Assembly: GCA_017475765.1 (NCBI GenBank)
Contig: JAFVEY010000035.1
Span: forward strand, 1 to 40,064
Length of the DNA: 40,064 nucleotides
From: Clostridia bacterium
GTDB taxonomy: Bacteria > Bacillota > Clostridia > Oscillospirales > Acutalibacteraceae
Direction: 5' to 3'
Of the stretch, positions 24,019 to 33,400 are shown in pieces. The position numbers and the translations under genes are program-made. The notes below the pieces were generated by a model. The model did not search any database, had not been told where the DNA came from, and saw nothing but the letters and a program-made list of their open reading frames with translations. Every line of letters starts with the position of its first letter. Positions within the stretch are counted from its first letter, which is position 1.

Positions 24019-25086
24019 TTAGGGGTTATACAGCATTAAGCCGGAAAGAATGATCACCTGACAAGCCATCAGCATCCAGGCAAGTCCTATATTTGTTCTT
24101 CCTTTAAAAGCAAGAAGTCTGAGAAGCTCTTTTTTATCCTCACCCGGATTCTGTTCTTTTATTTTTTTGATTTTTCTGATACAGTTTTTATAATAACCTC
24201 TGTTGGCATTAAAGCCGCATATAAACATCATCACCAAGTTGAGCAAGCCAAAAATATAGGGAAGAAGCATCAGAAATCCTTCGGTAAGGGTACAGTTCTG
24301 AGCTATCCATGAGAAATATTCTCCGTAGCCGGGATTGTAGCTGGTGCTGCCGGATGCGGCAGTAAGGGCAGCAGTAGCCTGTGACCACATATTATCCGCA
24401 AAAAGCTCTGACACAACCAGATTGCCGGCGTAAAGCAGCGTGTTGATCAGCAGGACGATAATGCCTTTCCAATACTGTTTACGGTAAATATACCATCCTC
24501 CGCAGAATAAGAACACAGCAAAATTGAATCTGCTGACATTTCTTTTTTTCAGAGAAGATAAAACCGGCAGATAGTAAAGAGGATTGGGACCGACATATTG
24601 CGCAAGCTCTTCGCCGCTGACTCCGTCGAAATCGTCATCTTTATTAAAGCCCAGATCAAAAATACGGACTCCGTTGACATAAAACTGATTGGTGCGGTAG
24701 AAAGGGGAGGCGGATTTCATCGGATCGTCATCTTCATCTTCTTCATCATCGCCGGCAATTCCGAACGGGTCAATTGTTCTGCGAACCGGTCCGAACAGAA
24801 AATCGCCGCATTGTTCACATACGATCGAATCCTTTGAGTTTTTGCAGCCGCAGTGTCTGCATATGATAAAATCATCTGTTTCAATACTTTCCTCCGGCTC
24901 GTCTGCATAACCGTTTTCACTTCTCCACGATTTGCCGTTTTTATGAAGTTCGGGAAAAATACATTTTCCCTTCTGTGCATAGCATTCTCTATGATAAGGT
25001 GCGCCGCATTTCGGGCAAACAACAATATCGTCATCCTCTTTAAATCCGACTGAGCAGACAGGACAATTTATTCCTTTGAAATCCAT
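24019..25086 (-). CDS. prokaryotic RING finger and zinc-ribbon membrane protein (DUF2628-like)
   Basis: A 355-residue protein with a composite layout. Residues about 8-48 form a RING-like Cys/His cluster (CPVCSVGFKEDD, CPKCGAPYHRECY, then C and H), as in the Prok-RING_1 family. Residues about 74-93 form a four-cysteine zinc ribbon (CRHCGCKNSKDSIVCEQCG). An acidic linker follows. The C-terminal half has about four membrane helices beginning after YVGPNPLYYLPVL, with FNFAVFLFCGGWYIYRKQYWKG resembling DUF2628. Function is unknown; the zinc modules should face the cytoplasm. AGGAG nine bases before the ATG and a good promoter support expression. Confidence 0.75.
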   Translation of the reverse strand: MDFKGINCPVCSVGFKEDDDIVVCPKCGAPYHRECYAQKGKCIFPELHKNGKSWRSENGYADEPEESIETDDFIICRHCGCKNSKDSIVCEQCGDFLFGPVRRTIDPFGIAGDDEEDEDDDPMKSASPFYRTNQFYVNGVRIFDLGFNKDDDFDGVSGEELAQYVGPNPLYYLPVLSSLKKRNVSRFNFAVFLFCGGWYIYRKQYWKGIIVLLINTLLYAGNLVVSELFADNMWSQATAALTAASGSTSYNPGYGEYFSWIAQNCTLTEGFLMLLPYIFGLLNLVMMFICGFNANRGYYKNCIRKIKKIKEQNPGEDKKELLRLLAFKGRTNIGLAWMLMACQVIILSGLMLYNP

Positions 25087-25135
25087 CCGAAATTACTCCT
25101 ATATAAATGATTTGAATTTTTACCATATTTTAAAT

Positions 25136-25164
25136 ATTATACTATATAATTTTCTTTTTGGCAA
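25136..25164 (-). promoter_or_regulatory. promoter of the RING protein gene (and galU)
   Basis: TTGCCA (25159-25164), a 17-base spacer and TATAAT (25136-25141) on the minus strand, 50 bases upstream of the start. The 253-base divergent gap to prfB otherwise shows only AT-rich sequence and the prfB promoter. Confidence 0.75.
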
Positions 25165-25269
25165 GAGTTGTATCATTGAATATTGCTCAAATAAAATTGA
25201 TTTTTTTCATAAAAGGGTGGTATTTTGTACTATAAAATGTCCGCAGGTACAAAAATTTATGAACGGGTC

Positions 25270-25298
25270 TTTACAATAGGATTGTTTTATTTTATAAT
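25270..25298 (+). promoter_or_regulatory. promoter of prfB
   Basis: TTTACA (25270-25275), a 17-base spacer and TATAAT (25293-25298), about 40 bases before the ATG. Confidence 0.75.
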
Positions 25299-25339
25299 AT
25301 TACAGAAGAAATCCTGAATTTATAAGAAATGGTGAGATT

Positions 25340-26476
25340 ATGATACAATTTGAAGAACTCAGATTACAGCTTGAAGCGCTGCATCCAGATATACTGGAGC
25401 TTGCCAATGCACTCGGACTCGATAAGCTGAAATTAGAAATCGAACAGCTTGAACAAAGAGCTTCACAGCCCGGCTTCTGGGATGATGTCGAAAACTCTCA
25501 GAAAATACTTCAGAAAACAGGCGCTTTGAAAAATAAGGTGGCGGAATACGAGGGACTTGCAACAGCTTATGATGATACGATTGCCCTCATAGAGCTTGCC
25601 GACGAGGAAGAGGATCTTTCTTTGCTTGAAGAGGCTCAGTCAGAGGTCGAAAAGGTGAGAACAAGCCTTGAAGCACAGAAGTTGCAGACTCTTCTTACCG
25701 GTGAATATGATTCCAAAAATGCGATCCTCACCTTCCATGCAGGCGCAGGCGGAACCGAGGCACAAGACTGGGCTATGATGCTTTACAGAATGTATATCCA
25801 TTGGGCGGAGCGTCACAATTTCAAGGTTAAGGAAGTTGACTATCTTGATGGCGAAGAAGCAGGCTTAAAGAGTGCCGTTCTTCTGATCGAGGGCGAAAAT
25901 GCCTACGGTTATCTCCGAAGTGAATCGGGCGTACACCGCCTTGTCAGGGTATCGCCGTTCGATTCTTCGGGCAGAAGACATACCTCCTTTGCCTCTCTCG
26001 AAGTAATGCCTGAGATCGACAACACGATCGAGGTCGAGATCCGTCCCGAAGACATCAAGATGGATGTTTACCGTGCTAGCGGCGCAGGCGGTCAGAAGGT
26101 CAACAAGACCTCATCGGCAGTTCGTCTGACGCATATTCCGACAGGTATCGTTGTTGCAAGCCAGGTGGAGCGAAGCCAGTATCAGAACCGTGATGTTGCC
26201 ATGACAATGCTGAAATCCAAGCTGATCGAGATCAAGGAGAGGGAACATCTTGACAAGATCGAGGACATCAAGGGTGTTCAGAAGGAGATCGCATGGGGTG
26301 CGCAGATACGTTCGTATGTATTCATGCCCTACACGATGGTAAAGGATCACAGAACGAGCTTTGAAACGGGCAATGTCAATGCGGTCATGGACGGTGATCT
26401 GGACGGCTTCATCAATGCCTACCTCAAAGCTGCCAGCCTGAACCAGCTCAGTGAAGATTTTTCTGAAGAGGTATAG
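25340..26476 (+). CDS. prfB: peptide chain release factor 2, no programmed frameshift
   Basis: RF2 ends translation at UAA and UGA. The 378-residue protein has the stop-reading SPF tripeptide (VRVSPFDSSGRRHTSF) and the catalytic GGQ at 250-252 (SGAGGQKVNKTSSAVR). In most bacteria an in-frame UGA near codon 26 must be bypassed by a +1 shift at CUU UGA C, after a Shine-Dalgarno-like AGGGGG. Here the equivalent place reads NALGLDKLK with codons CTC GGA CTC GAT and no stop, so the frame is continuous and the autoregulatory shift is absent. A hairpin repeat begins directly after the stop. Confidence 0.96.
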   Translation: MIQFEELRLQLEALHPDILELANALGLDKLKLEIEQLEQRASQPGFWDDVENSQKILQKTGALKNKVAEYEGLATAYDDTIALIELADEEEDLSLLEEAQSEVEKVRTSLEAQKLQTLLTGEYDSKNAILTFHAGAGGTEAQDWAMMLYRMYIHWAERHNFKVKEVDYLDGEEAGLKSAVLLIEGENAYGYLRSESGVHRLVRVSPFDSSGRRHTSFASLEVMPEIDNTIEVEIRPEDIKMDVYRASGAGGQKVNKTSSAVRLTHIPTGIVVASQVERSQYQNRDVAMTMLKSKLIEIKEREHLDKIEDIKGVQKEIAWGAQIRSYVFMPYTMVKDHRTSFETGNVNAVMDGDLDGFINAYLKAASLNQLSEDFSEEV

Positions 26477-26540
26477 TTGGGGCTTTGCCCCAAACCCCAT
26501 GCTCGACCCCGGTAAGGACTGAACTTCCTGCACCCGCAAT
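26477..26540 (-). repeat. three-hairpin dispersed repeat, inverted copy
   Basis: Read on the minus strand this is ATTGCGGGTGCAGG ... GGTCGAGCATGGGGTTTGGGG ... CCCCAA, the same layout as 26857-26937 in opposite orientation. Only the third hairpin is intact (TTGGGGC with GCCCCAA, three-base loop); the first two have decayed. It begins at the base after the prfB stop. Confidence 0.7.
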
Positions 26541-26592
26541 TTTTGCTGGGGGAGTTCAAAGGAAAGAGACAATATTAACATACAATAAATTG

Positions 26593-26621
26593 TACGCCAA
26601 ATACATACTGTGTTTGGCGTA
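26593..26621. repeat. palindrome upstream of the small immunity-like gene
   Basis: TACGCCAAA (26593-26601) and TTTGGCGTA (26613-26621) form a perfect nine-base inverted repeat with an 11-base spacer, about 30 bases before the next start codon. It could be an operator or a leader hairpin. There is no T run. Confidence 0.45.
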
Positions 26622-26651
26622 TGACTGTATATAAAGGATGGCAATATTAAA

Positions 26652-26846
26652 ATGACAAAGGAAGAAGTCAGACAGTTAGTCCTGCGTATCAAAGCCGGAG
26701 AAGGAACCGATGAAGAGATCGGCAAGTGGATCGAAATGATTCATCTTTCAACAGGAAATCCTGATGTACTCCATGCAATCATGTCATCGGCAGATATCGA
26801 AATAGTGATGCGGAATTTATATCACGTTTCGGTAATTCAACTCTAA
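26652..26846 (+). CDS. small protein resembling bacteriocin (colicin/pyocin-type) immunity proteins
   Basis: A 64-residue protein with AAGGATG upstream. Its first 45 residues (EEVRQLVLRIKAGEGT then DEEIGKWIEMIHLSTGNPDV) resemble the helical core of the colicin E/pyocin immunity family, where a similar x-x-G-T/S-x-E-E turn is followed by a helix and a (H/N)P motif. The usual tail after that motif is missing or altered, and the family is normally 80-95 residues, so this may be truncated. No bacteriocin or toxin gene is adjacent. It sits alone between two inverted copies of a hairpin repeat, separating prfB from addB. Confidence 0.45.
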   Translation: MTKEEVRQLVLRIKAGEGTDEEIGKWIEMIHLSTGNPDVLHAIMSSADIEIVMRNLYHVSVIQL

Positions 26847-26856
26847 AAGCATAAAA

Positions 26857-26937
26857 ATTGTGGGTGCAGGGGCTCACGCCCCTGCCGAGGTCGAGGGCGA
26901 GCAGCCCTCGTCGGGGTTTGGGGCGGAAGCCCCAACA
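26857..26937 (+). repeat. three-hairpin dispersed repeat, intact copy
   Basis: Three consecutive perfect hairpins in 81 bases: GCAGGGGC/GCCCCTGC (loop TCAC), CGAGGGC/GCCCTCG (loop GAGCA) and TTGGGGC/GCCCCAA (loop GGAA). It ends 15 bases before the addB start and so forms part of the addB leader. Together with the inverted copy at 26477-26540 it encloses the small immunity-like gene. Confidence 0.8.
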
Positions 26938-26951
26938 ATAAGGAGGCAAAA

Positions 26952-29900
26952 ATGGCTTATTTTATTTTAGGAAGAAGCGGGAGCGGAAAAACTGAAAAAA
27001 TACATGAGTATATCAAAGGTCTGCCCGAAGGGAGCAGGGCGGTGTTTCTTGTTCCCGAACAAAGCTCTTTTCAGAGTGAAAAGAAAATACTTGCATCTTT
27101 GGGAGCAAAAAAGGCGAAAAATATAGAGGTGCTGAGCTTCAGAAGGCTTTGCAGCGTGATTTTTGATCAGTATCAGGGAATCACAGAAAAAAGAATAGAT
27201 GATGGAATAAAGGCTGTTCTGATGAGCATGGCGATCGAAAATGCCCCGTCCGAGGGCGGAGAACTTGAACTGTATGGTGATGCGGCTAAGAGCAGCAGGA
27301 GAAAAACGGATCTTGTCGAGCCGATGCTGACAGCTGTCAATGAATATAAAATGTGTCTGATAACGCCGGAAAGACTGATGGCGATATCGAAAACAGTTGA
27401 AAACAGAGTCCTTGCATCAAAGCTGCGTGACAGCGCCAGAATCTATGCCGCCTATAATGCTCTTCTCGGCAGCACTTATGCCGACCCGGACGATGATCTG
27501 ACAAGGCTTTATCATATATTGTGTGAGCATCAGTATTTTTCGGATATGTATGTTTTTGTTGACTCGTTCAGCGGTTTTTCGGCACAGGAGCTGAGAATAC
27601 TGGAATGTATTATTGCTCAGGCAGAGGATTTTTATATTTCTATCTGCTGCGACCGCAGCGGTCTGAATAATGACAGCTCCCTGTTTGCCGAGCCGAACAG
27701 TACATACAGAAAGCTGCTGAGGAGCTGTCAGAAGGCAGGCAAAAAGTGTAATATCGTATCTGATATAAAGCCGGGAGTTAGATTTCTTTCCGAGCCGCTG
27801 AAAGTTCTGGAGGAAGGACTGTTTGCCGGTTACAGATCTGCAGGGCAAGAGGACGGCGCTGGATATACGGCGGAAACTGTCATAAATGATGGGTCTGTTC
27901 GTCTTTACGAGGCATCGGACATATATGACGAGATCAGCGCAGCGGCAGAGAATATTTTCAGATTGGTAAACGATGAGGGCTATCATTACAGCGATATTGA
28001 AATCATCGCCGGAGATCTTTCCTCCTACAAAAGCGTCATTACGGCAGAATTTCCTAAATACAGTATCCCTTATTTTCTTTCTGATCCACAGCCGCTTGAA
28101 GCAAAGCCGCTGTTCAGGCTCATGCTTTCGGCATTTGAGGTCATCCATTCCGGCTTTGACACAGAGTCTGTTCTCCGTTTTGCCAAAACGGGTCTGACCT
28201 CGCTTGATGAGGATGAAATTTTCAAACTGGAAAACTATGCGTACGTTTGGAGCATAAGGGGCAAACGCTGGAAAAATTCCTTTACGATGTCACCGAATGC
28301 ACAGCGCTCCGACAGGGACGACGAGGATGAAATCAAAAAGGAAATTGATGAAATCGAGCACATCAGAAGCAGGCTGATCTCTCCGCTTCTTGCATTTGAG
28401 GAAAAGATCAGAGCCGCTGAAAACGGAGGACAGCTGACGCAGGCGCTGTATGAGCTGACAGAAGCACTTGGCGCAAGAAATGAATTCAGGAGATTTATCC
28501 TATCTCTTCAGAAAAGCGGAGGAGAAAGCGCCGCCGAAAGAGAAGCAGGCGTGTGGGATACCGCAATGAACATTCTTGACAAGATGTACGGTCTGCTGGA
28601 AAATAAAAATATAGACAGCAAAACATATTATGAGTTGTTCAGACTCTATATCAGGAAAAGTCCCCTGTCCGACATACCGAGGACAGTCAACAGCGTTACT
28701 GTCGGAGAGGCAGGCAATATCAGAAGCGCCAATCCGAGAGCGGTTTTTGTCATTGGAGCAGTACAGTCGGTTTTTCCTGCCCAGCCGGGAGCGTTCGGTA
28801 TTTTTACCGACAGCGAAAGACGGCTGCTTCGTGACGGTTCGGATGAGGATAAGACACTTCCGCTTTACGATTCTGTATACGGTAATTCTCTCAAGGAAAA
28901 GTTTAATGTATATACCGCCCTTACCGCCGCAAGGGAAAGGCTTTATGTCAGTTGGTATACCCAGAGTCTTTCGGGCGCCCCATGCGAGCCATCCGTTATC
29001 AAAAGCGAAATACTCTCCATGCTGCCCGATACAGAGGTGTTTTCCCGACAGGAGCTAAGCGAAACGCAGCCGTCCGACAAAGATCTGTTCTTTACCGAGC
29101 GGCAGGGTTTTGATATATGTGCAAGGCTCTGGAACAGCGAGGGAAAAAGATCATATACTCTTAAAAATTATTATCTCACCTCGGAGGAATACCGGAGCCG
29201 CACCGAAGCCGTTCGCAGAGCCGCCGGAAGTGAAAATTTCAGGCTTCACGATTTTGATGGCATAAAATGGATTTATGGATCTCCGATACGGCTTTCAAGC
29301 ACAAAGCTCGATAAATTTGCTGCCTGCAAATTTTCCTATTTCTGTCAGTACGGACTTGACGCACAGCCGCTCAGAAAAGCTGCTATGGACAGCGGACTGT
29401 ACGGCTCGGCTATGCACTTTATTTTTGAAAGAATTTTCCGTACAGAGGGTGCGGATGGTCTGAGGGACTGTGATGATAAAAGGCTTAAGGCATTGATAAA
29501 GAAGTATCTTGATGAGTATGTTGCAGAGCTTGGTGATGAAGAGGAGAGAACCGAGAGATTTTCCGCCGCCTGCCGGAAAATAAGAAAAAACGCTTTTATG
29601 GTGCTTGGCAGAATGAGGATGCAGCTCAGTAAGGACAGCTTCCGCCCTGTGGATTTTGAACTGAGGATAGGCAGCAAGGACGGAAGCGGTATTCCGTCCT
29701 ACGAAGTAATGCTGCCCACGGGGGATAAAATACTGGTGACAGGATATGTTGACAGGGTCGATACAGCTGATATAGGCGGAAATAAATATATCAGGATCAT
29801 GGATTACAAAACAGGTACTGAGGATTTTAAAATGAGCAATGTTGCCAACGGTATCAAAGTGCAGATGCTTTTGTATCTTTCGGCTATTCTGAAAAACGGA

Positions 29901-30413
29901 ACGAAGAAATATTCTGACGGAAGGACGCTTCTCCCGGCAGGAGTTCTGTATGTTCCTTCAACAGCGAAATCAGGTGCCAGATATTCCGGATCGGACAGCG
30001 AGATTTCTGCCGCTATTGACGAACAGAACAAGAATTTTAAAATGAAGGGTCTGCTGATTGACGATGAAGAGGTTCTTCGTGCCATGGAGAGCGATCTCGG
30101 CGGAGAATTCATTCCTGTGAAAATCAAGACAAACGGAGAATTTTATGCAGGCAGCAGTATTGTTTCAGCAGAGGATATGGAGGAAATATTCAGATATGTC
30201 GATATCTGCATTAAACGTATGGGAATAGAGCTGTATTCCGGATCCATAGAAGCTTTGCCTGAAAAGAATGCCTGTACCTACTGTGAATATGGTGCTGTCT
30301 GCCGCTTTGAAAAGGGCGGACGTACCTTAAAGCGTGAAAATCTGAGCAGCGAAGGGGCGCTTACAATGATAAAAGAGGTCACATCAGAAGAGGAGGTAAA
30401 AAAGAATGAGTAA
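26952..30413 (+). CDS. addB: AddB, ATP-dependent helicase-nuclease subunit B
   Basis: Subunit of the AddAB enzyme that resects double-strand breaks and responds to Chi-like sites. The 1153-residue protein has a Walker A (GRSGSGKT, residues 7-14), an inactivated helicase-like body that scans for Chi in the family, and a C-terminal RecB-type nuclease with MDYKTG (D951, K953). The four cysteines of the structural [4Fe-4S] cluster are visible: one near residue 790 (FAACKFSYFCQ region) and three in CTYCEYGAVC (about 1107-1116). The length is normal. GGAGG precedes the ATG. Its end overlaps addA by eight bases. Confidence 0.95.
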   Translation: MAYFILGRSGSGKTEKIHEYIKGLPEGSRAVFLVPEQSSFQSEKKILASLGAKKAKNIEVLSFRRLCSVIFDQYQGITEKRIDDGIKAVLMSMAIENAPSEGGELELYGDAAKSSRRKTDLVEPMLTAVNEYKMCLITPERLMAISKTVENRVLASKLRDSARIYAAYNALLGSTYADPDDDLTRLYHILCEHQYFSDMYVFVDSFSGFSAQELRILECIIAQAEDFYISICCDRSGLNNDSSLFAEPNSTYRKLLRSCQKAGKKCNIVSDIKPGVRFLSEPLKVLEEGLFAGYRSAGQEDGAGYTAETVINDGSVRLYEASDIYDEISAAAENIFRLVNDEGYHYSDIEIIAGDLSSYKSVITAEFPKYSIPYFLSDPQPLEAKPLFRLMLSAFEVIHSGFDTESVLRFAKTGLTSLDEDEIFKLENYAYVWSIRGKRWKNSFTMSPNAQRSDRDDEDEIKKEIDEIEHIRSRLISPLLAFEEKIRAAENGGQLTQALYELTEALGARNEFRRFILSLQKSGGESAAEREAGVWDTAMNILDKMYGLLENKNIDSKTYYELFRLYIRKSPLSDIPRTVNSVTVGEAGNIRSANPRAVFVIGAVQSVFPAQPGAFGIFTDSERRLLRDGSDEDKTLPLYDSVYGNSLKEKFNVYTALTAARERLYVSWYTQSLSGAPCEPSVIKSEILSMLPDTEVFSRQELSETQPSDKDLFFTERQGFDICARLWNSEGKRSYTLKNYYLTSEEYRSRTEAVRRAAGSENFRLHDFDGIKWIYGSPIRLSSTKLDKFAACKFSYFCQYGLDAQPLRKAAMDSGLYGSAMHFIFERIFRTEGADGLRDCDDKRLKALIKKYLDEYVAELGDEEERTERFSAACRKIRKNAFMVLGRMRMQLSKDSFRPVDFELRIGSKDGSGIPSYEVMLPTGDKILVTGYVDRVDTADIGGNKYIRIMDYKTGTEDFKMSNVANGIKVQMLLYLSAILKNGTKKYSDGRTLLPAGVLYVPSTAKSGARYSGSDSEISAAIDEQNKNFKMKGLLIDDEEVLRAMESDLGGEFIPVKIKTNGEFYAGSSIVSAEDMEEIFRYVDICIKRMGIELYSGSIEALPEKNACTYCEYGAVCRFEKGGRTLKRENLSSEGALTMIKEVTSEEEVKKNE

Positions 30414-33400
30414 GCAGACATCAGGTTTTAAGCCTACCCCCGCACAGGAAGCGGCGATCCAGGCAGCCGGCGGTTCTATCACAGTTTCGGCTGCTGCCGG
30501 ATCGGGAAAGACAAGAGTTCTTGTCCAGCGTGTCATCAGGCTCCTGACAGGCGATGATCCCGTTCCTGCCGACAGACTTCTGATACTGACCTTCACCAAT
30601 ACGGCGGCAGCAGAAATGAAAACGAGAATCTCAAAGGCGATAGACGAGCTTATTGAAAAACATCCCCGTGACGATTTCTACCGCAGACAGCAGCTGTTAC
30701 TCGGTTCTGCCGATATATGTACGATCGACAGCTTCTGCAGCAAAACCGTCAGAGAAAATTTCTTTCGTCTGGGAATCAGCCGTGATTTCAGAATCGGCGG
30801 TATACCTGAGCTGTATGAAATGCAGGTACGGGTCATGTCGGATATCATAGAGGAGCGGTATAAACGTCCCTCGGCAGAGGGAAAAACCGAAGAACAGTAT
30901 CAGAAGGAACTGGAATCCTATCACAGCTTTTCACTTCTCAGCCTGCTTCTGACAAATACAAAGCTGGATACCGGACTTGAAGCCGAACTGCTTGATATAT
31001 ATACCAAATATACCGCCCATGCCTTTCCCGAAGAATGGATGGAAGGGTGCGTGGAGATGTATTCTCCTGAAAGCAGTATCAATGAAAGCAAGTCTGCCGT
31101 GTATCTGTTTTCCAGTATCAGGGATAATATCGGTATTCTGGAAGAAATATATGCTCAGGCTGCCTCCTACCGTGAGTATCTGGAAGAACAGAACAGACAG
31201 AGTAAGGGCAAGAAGAAAATATATGTCAACACACTATCGGCTCTGGACGCATACAGAAATACGCTGGAGGGTGCAAAGGCGCTTTTTGATGCGGAACAGC
31301 TCGATATATCGGCGGTGGCGGAGCTGTTTACACAGTTCCAAAAGATCAAAATATCTCCGGGAGGAAGTAAGGACGAGGATGCCAAGACAGCCATCAAGCT
31401 ACTGAATCTTTTTGCCGATACAGTAACGGAAAAATGCAGACACTATACCTGTTATACCGATGAGCTGTACCGCAGAAATAACAGACAGCTTTATCCGGTC
31501 ATGCAGGAGCTGAAATCTGTCATGGAGGAATTTGACAGGCGTTTTTTTGAGGCTAAATGCGAAAAGGGTATGCTGGATTTCCGTGATCTTGAAGCATTGA
31601 TGCTGAAGCTGCTTTATGAAAGCGACGGCAGAGGCGGTCACAGATTGACAGATTTTGCAAAAGAAATGTCCAAAAAATATGTTGAGATCATGGTTGATGA
31701 ATATCAGGATACCAACGATATTCAGGAAAGTATTTTCAAGGCGGTTTCGAGAAATGAAGAAAATCTGTTTGTTGTCGGGGATATCAAGCAAAGCATTTAC
31801 CGTTTCAGGGAGGCAAAGCCGGATCTTTTTAAATCAAGATGTGACAATGCGGAGCTTTACAGCAAAGCCGAAAGACATTTTCCGGCACTTATTGTGCTTG
31901 ACAGAAACTTCCGAAGCAGTAAGGGCATTATCGACAGCGTGAACTATGTTTTCGGTCTGCTGATGTCGGAAGAGTCAGGAGATATAGAATATGACGAGCT
32001 TCACAAACTGGACGCCGGAGCGTCTTATCCTGAACGCAGCGGAGCAGATACAGAGCTGCACCTGATCGAATATAAAAAGAATTCGTCTGTTCCTGATGAG
32101 GAGGATTCGGAAGAGGAGGATGCCGACCGCACACAGACGGAGGCTGCCTATTGTGCGGCGCTTATCAGGAAAATGATGGATGAGGGCTTTACGGTCAAGG
32201 ATGAAGCATCCGACGGCGGACTCAGAAAGGCAAAATTCAGCGATTTCTGTATTCTTATGAGAGCGGTGCAGAACAAGGCGCATATCTATGCTGCCGAGCT
32301 TGAAAAGCTGAAAATTCCATCATATATGGACACGGACTTTAATCTGCTGGAATGTTATGAGGTAAAGGCGGCGGTATCCTATCTCAAGGCGTTGAACAAT
32401 CCTCTTTCCGATGTGGATATGATCGCTTCGCTGATGTGTCCTGTTTTTGGCTTCACTCCCGATGAGCTGGTTAAAATCAAACGGCTGAAGGGAAGATGTT
32501 ACTATAAAAAGCTGCTGAATATCGTTTGTTCCGACAAAGAACAGGATGATAAAGAGCTTCAGAAAAAATGCAGCAGCTTCATTGAAATCATGAAGGAGCT
32601 TCGTACCCTTTCCGTTACTGTTCCGACAGATAAGCTGCTGACGGAATTTTTTGAAAGAACAGGCTTTATATCCGTTATGTGTGCAATGCCTAACGGAGAG
32701 GGAAGAATACAGAATCTGAGAAGGCTCGTCAGCTTTGCGGCAGGCTATGAAAGCAGCACCGCAGGTGGACTGACGGGACTGGTGCGGCATATAAAAAGTC
32801 TTGAGGAAACAAAGAGCGGAATCAAGGTATCGGATTCGGCTTCGGTCAATGCCGTGAAAATCATGACCATTCACCATTCCAAAGGACTTGAATTTCCGAT
32901 ATGTATTTTGGCAGGAACAAATTCGGTCAATAAAAATTCAATGAAAAATATCAATTATCATTCCGTATTCGGCATGGGTCTCAGGGCAATGTATGATGAA
33001 CGGCTGCTGAAATTTGATACCCTCCAGTACCGTGCTGTTGAGCAGGCGATCCTTTCAGAAGAAAAAAGCGAGCAGCTTCGGGTGCTTTATGTTGCCATGA
33101 CCCGCCCGAAGGAGAAGCTGATCATCCTTTCGACCATCAACTGCAGCGCAGATGAAAGAAAAAAGGGTGAAGATACCGATGACAAGCAGGATGGTCTGAC
33201 GGCATTCCGCAAATACCTTTATAATCTAGCCCGAAAAACGGAATATATCCCCACCAGCGGCAGAATTGCCGCTGGTGCGGTTCGTGACTGCAAAACCTTT
33301 TCTGATATGATGATTATGTGTTCACTTCTCAACGGCTCGATGAAGGAGCTCCGGCATGACGCCTGTGTTGTGGGGAGTGCAGAGGATGACAGGACGGATA

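Noticed and set aside
26477-26937. A CRISPR-like array formed by the hairpin repeats
   Set aside because: There are only two nearby copies, they are in opposite orientation, and the intervening sequence is a coding frame, not regular spacers.
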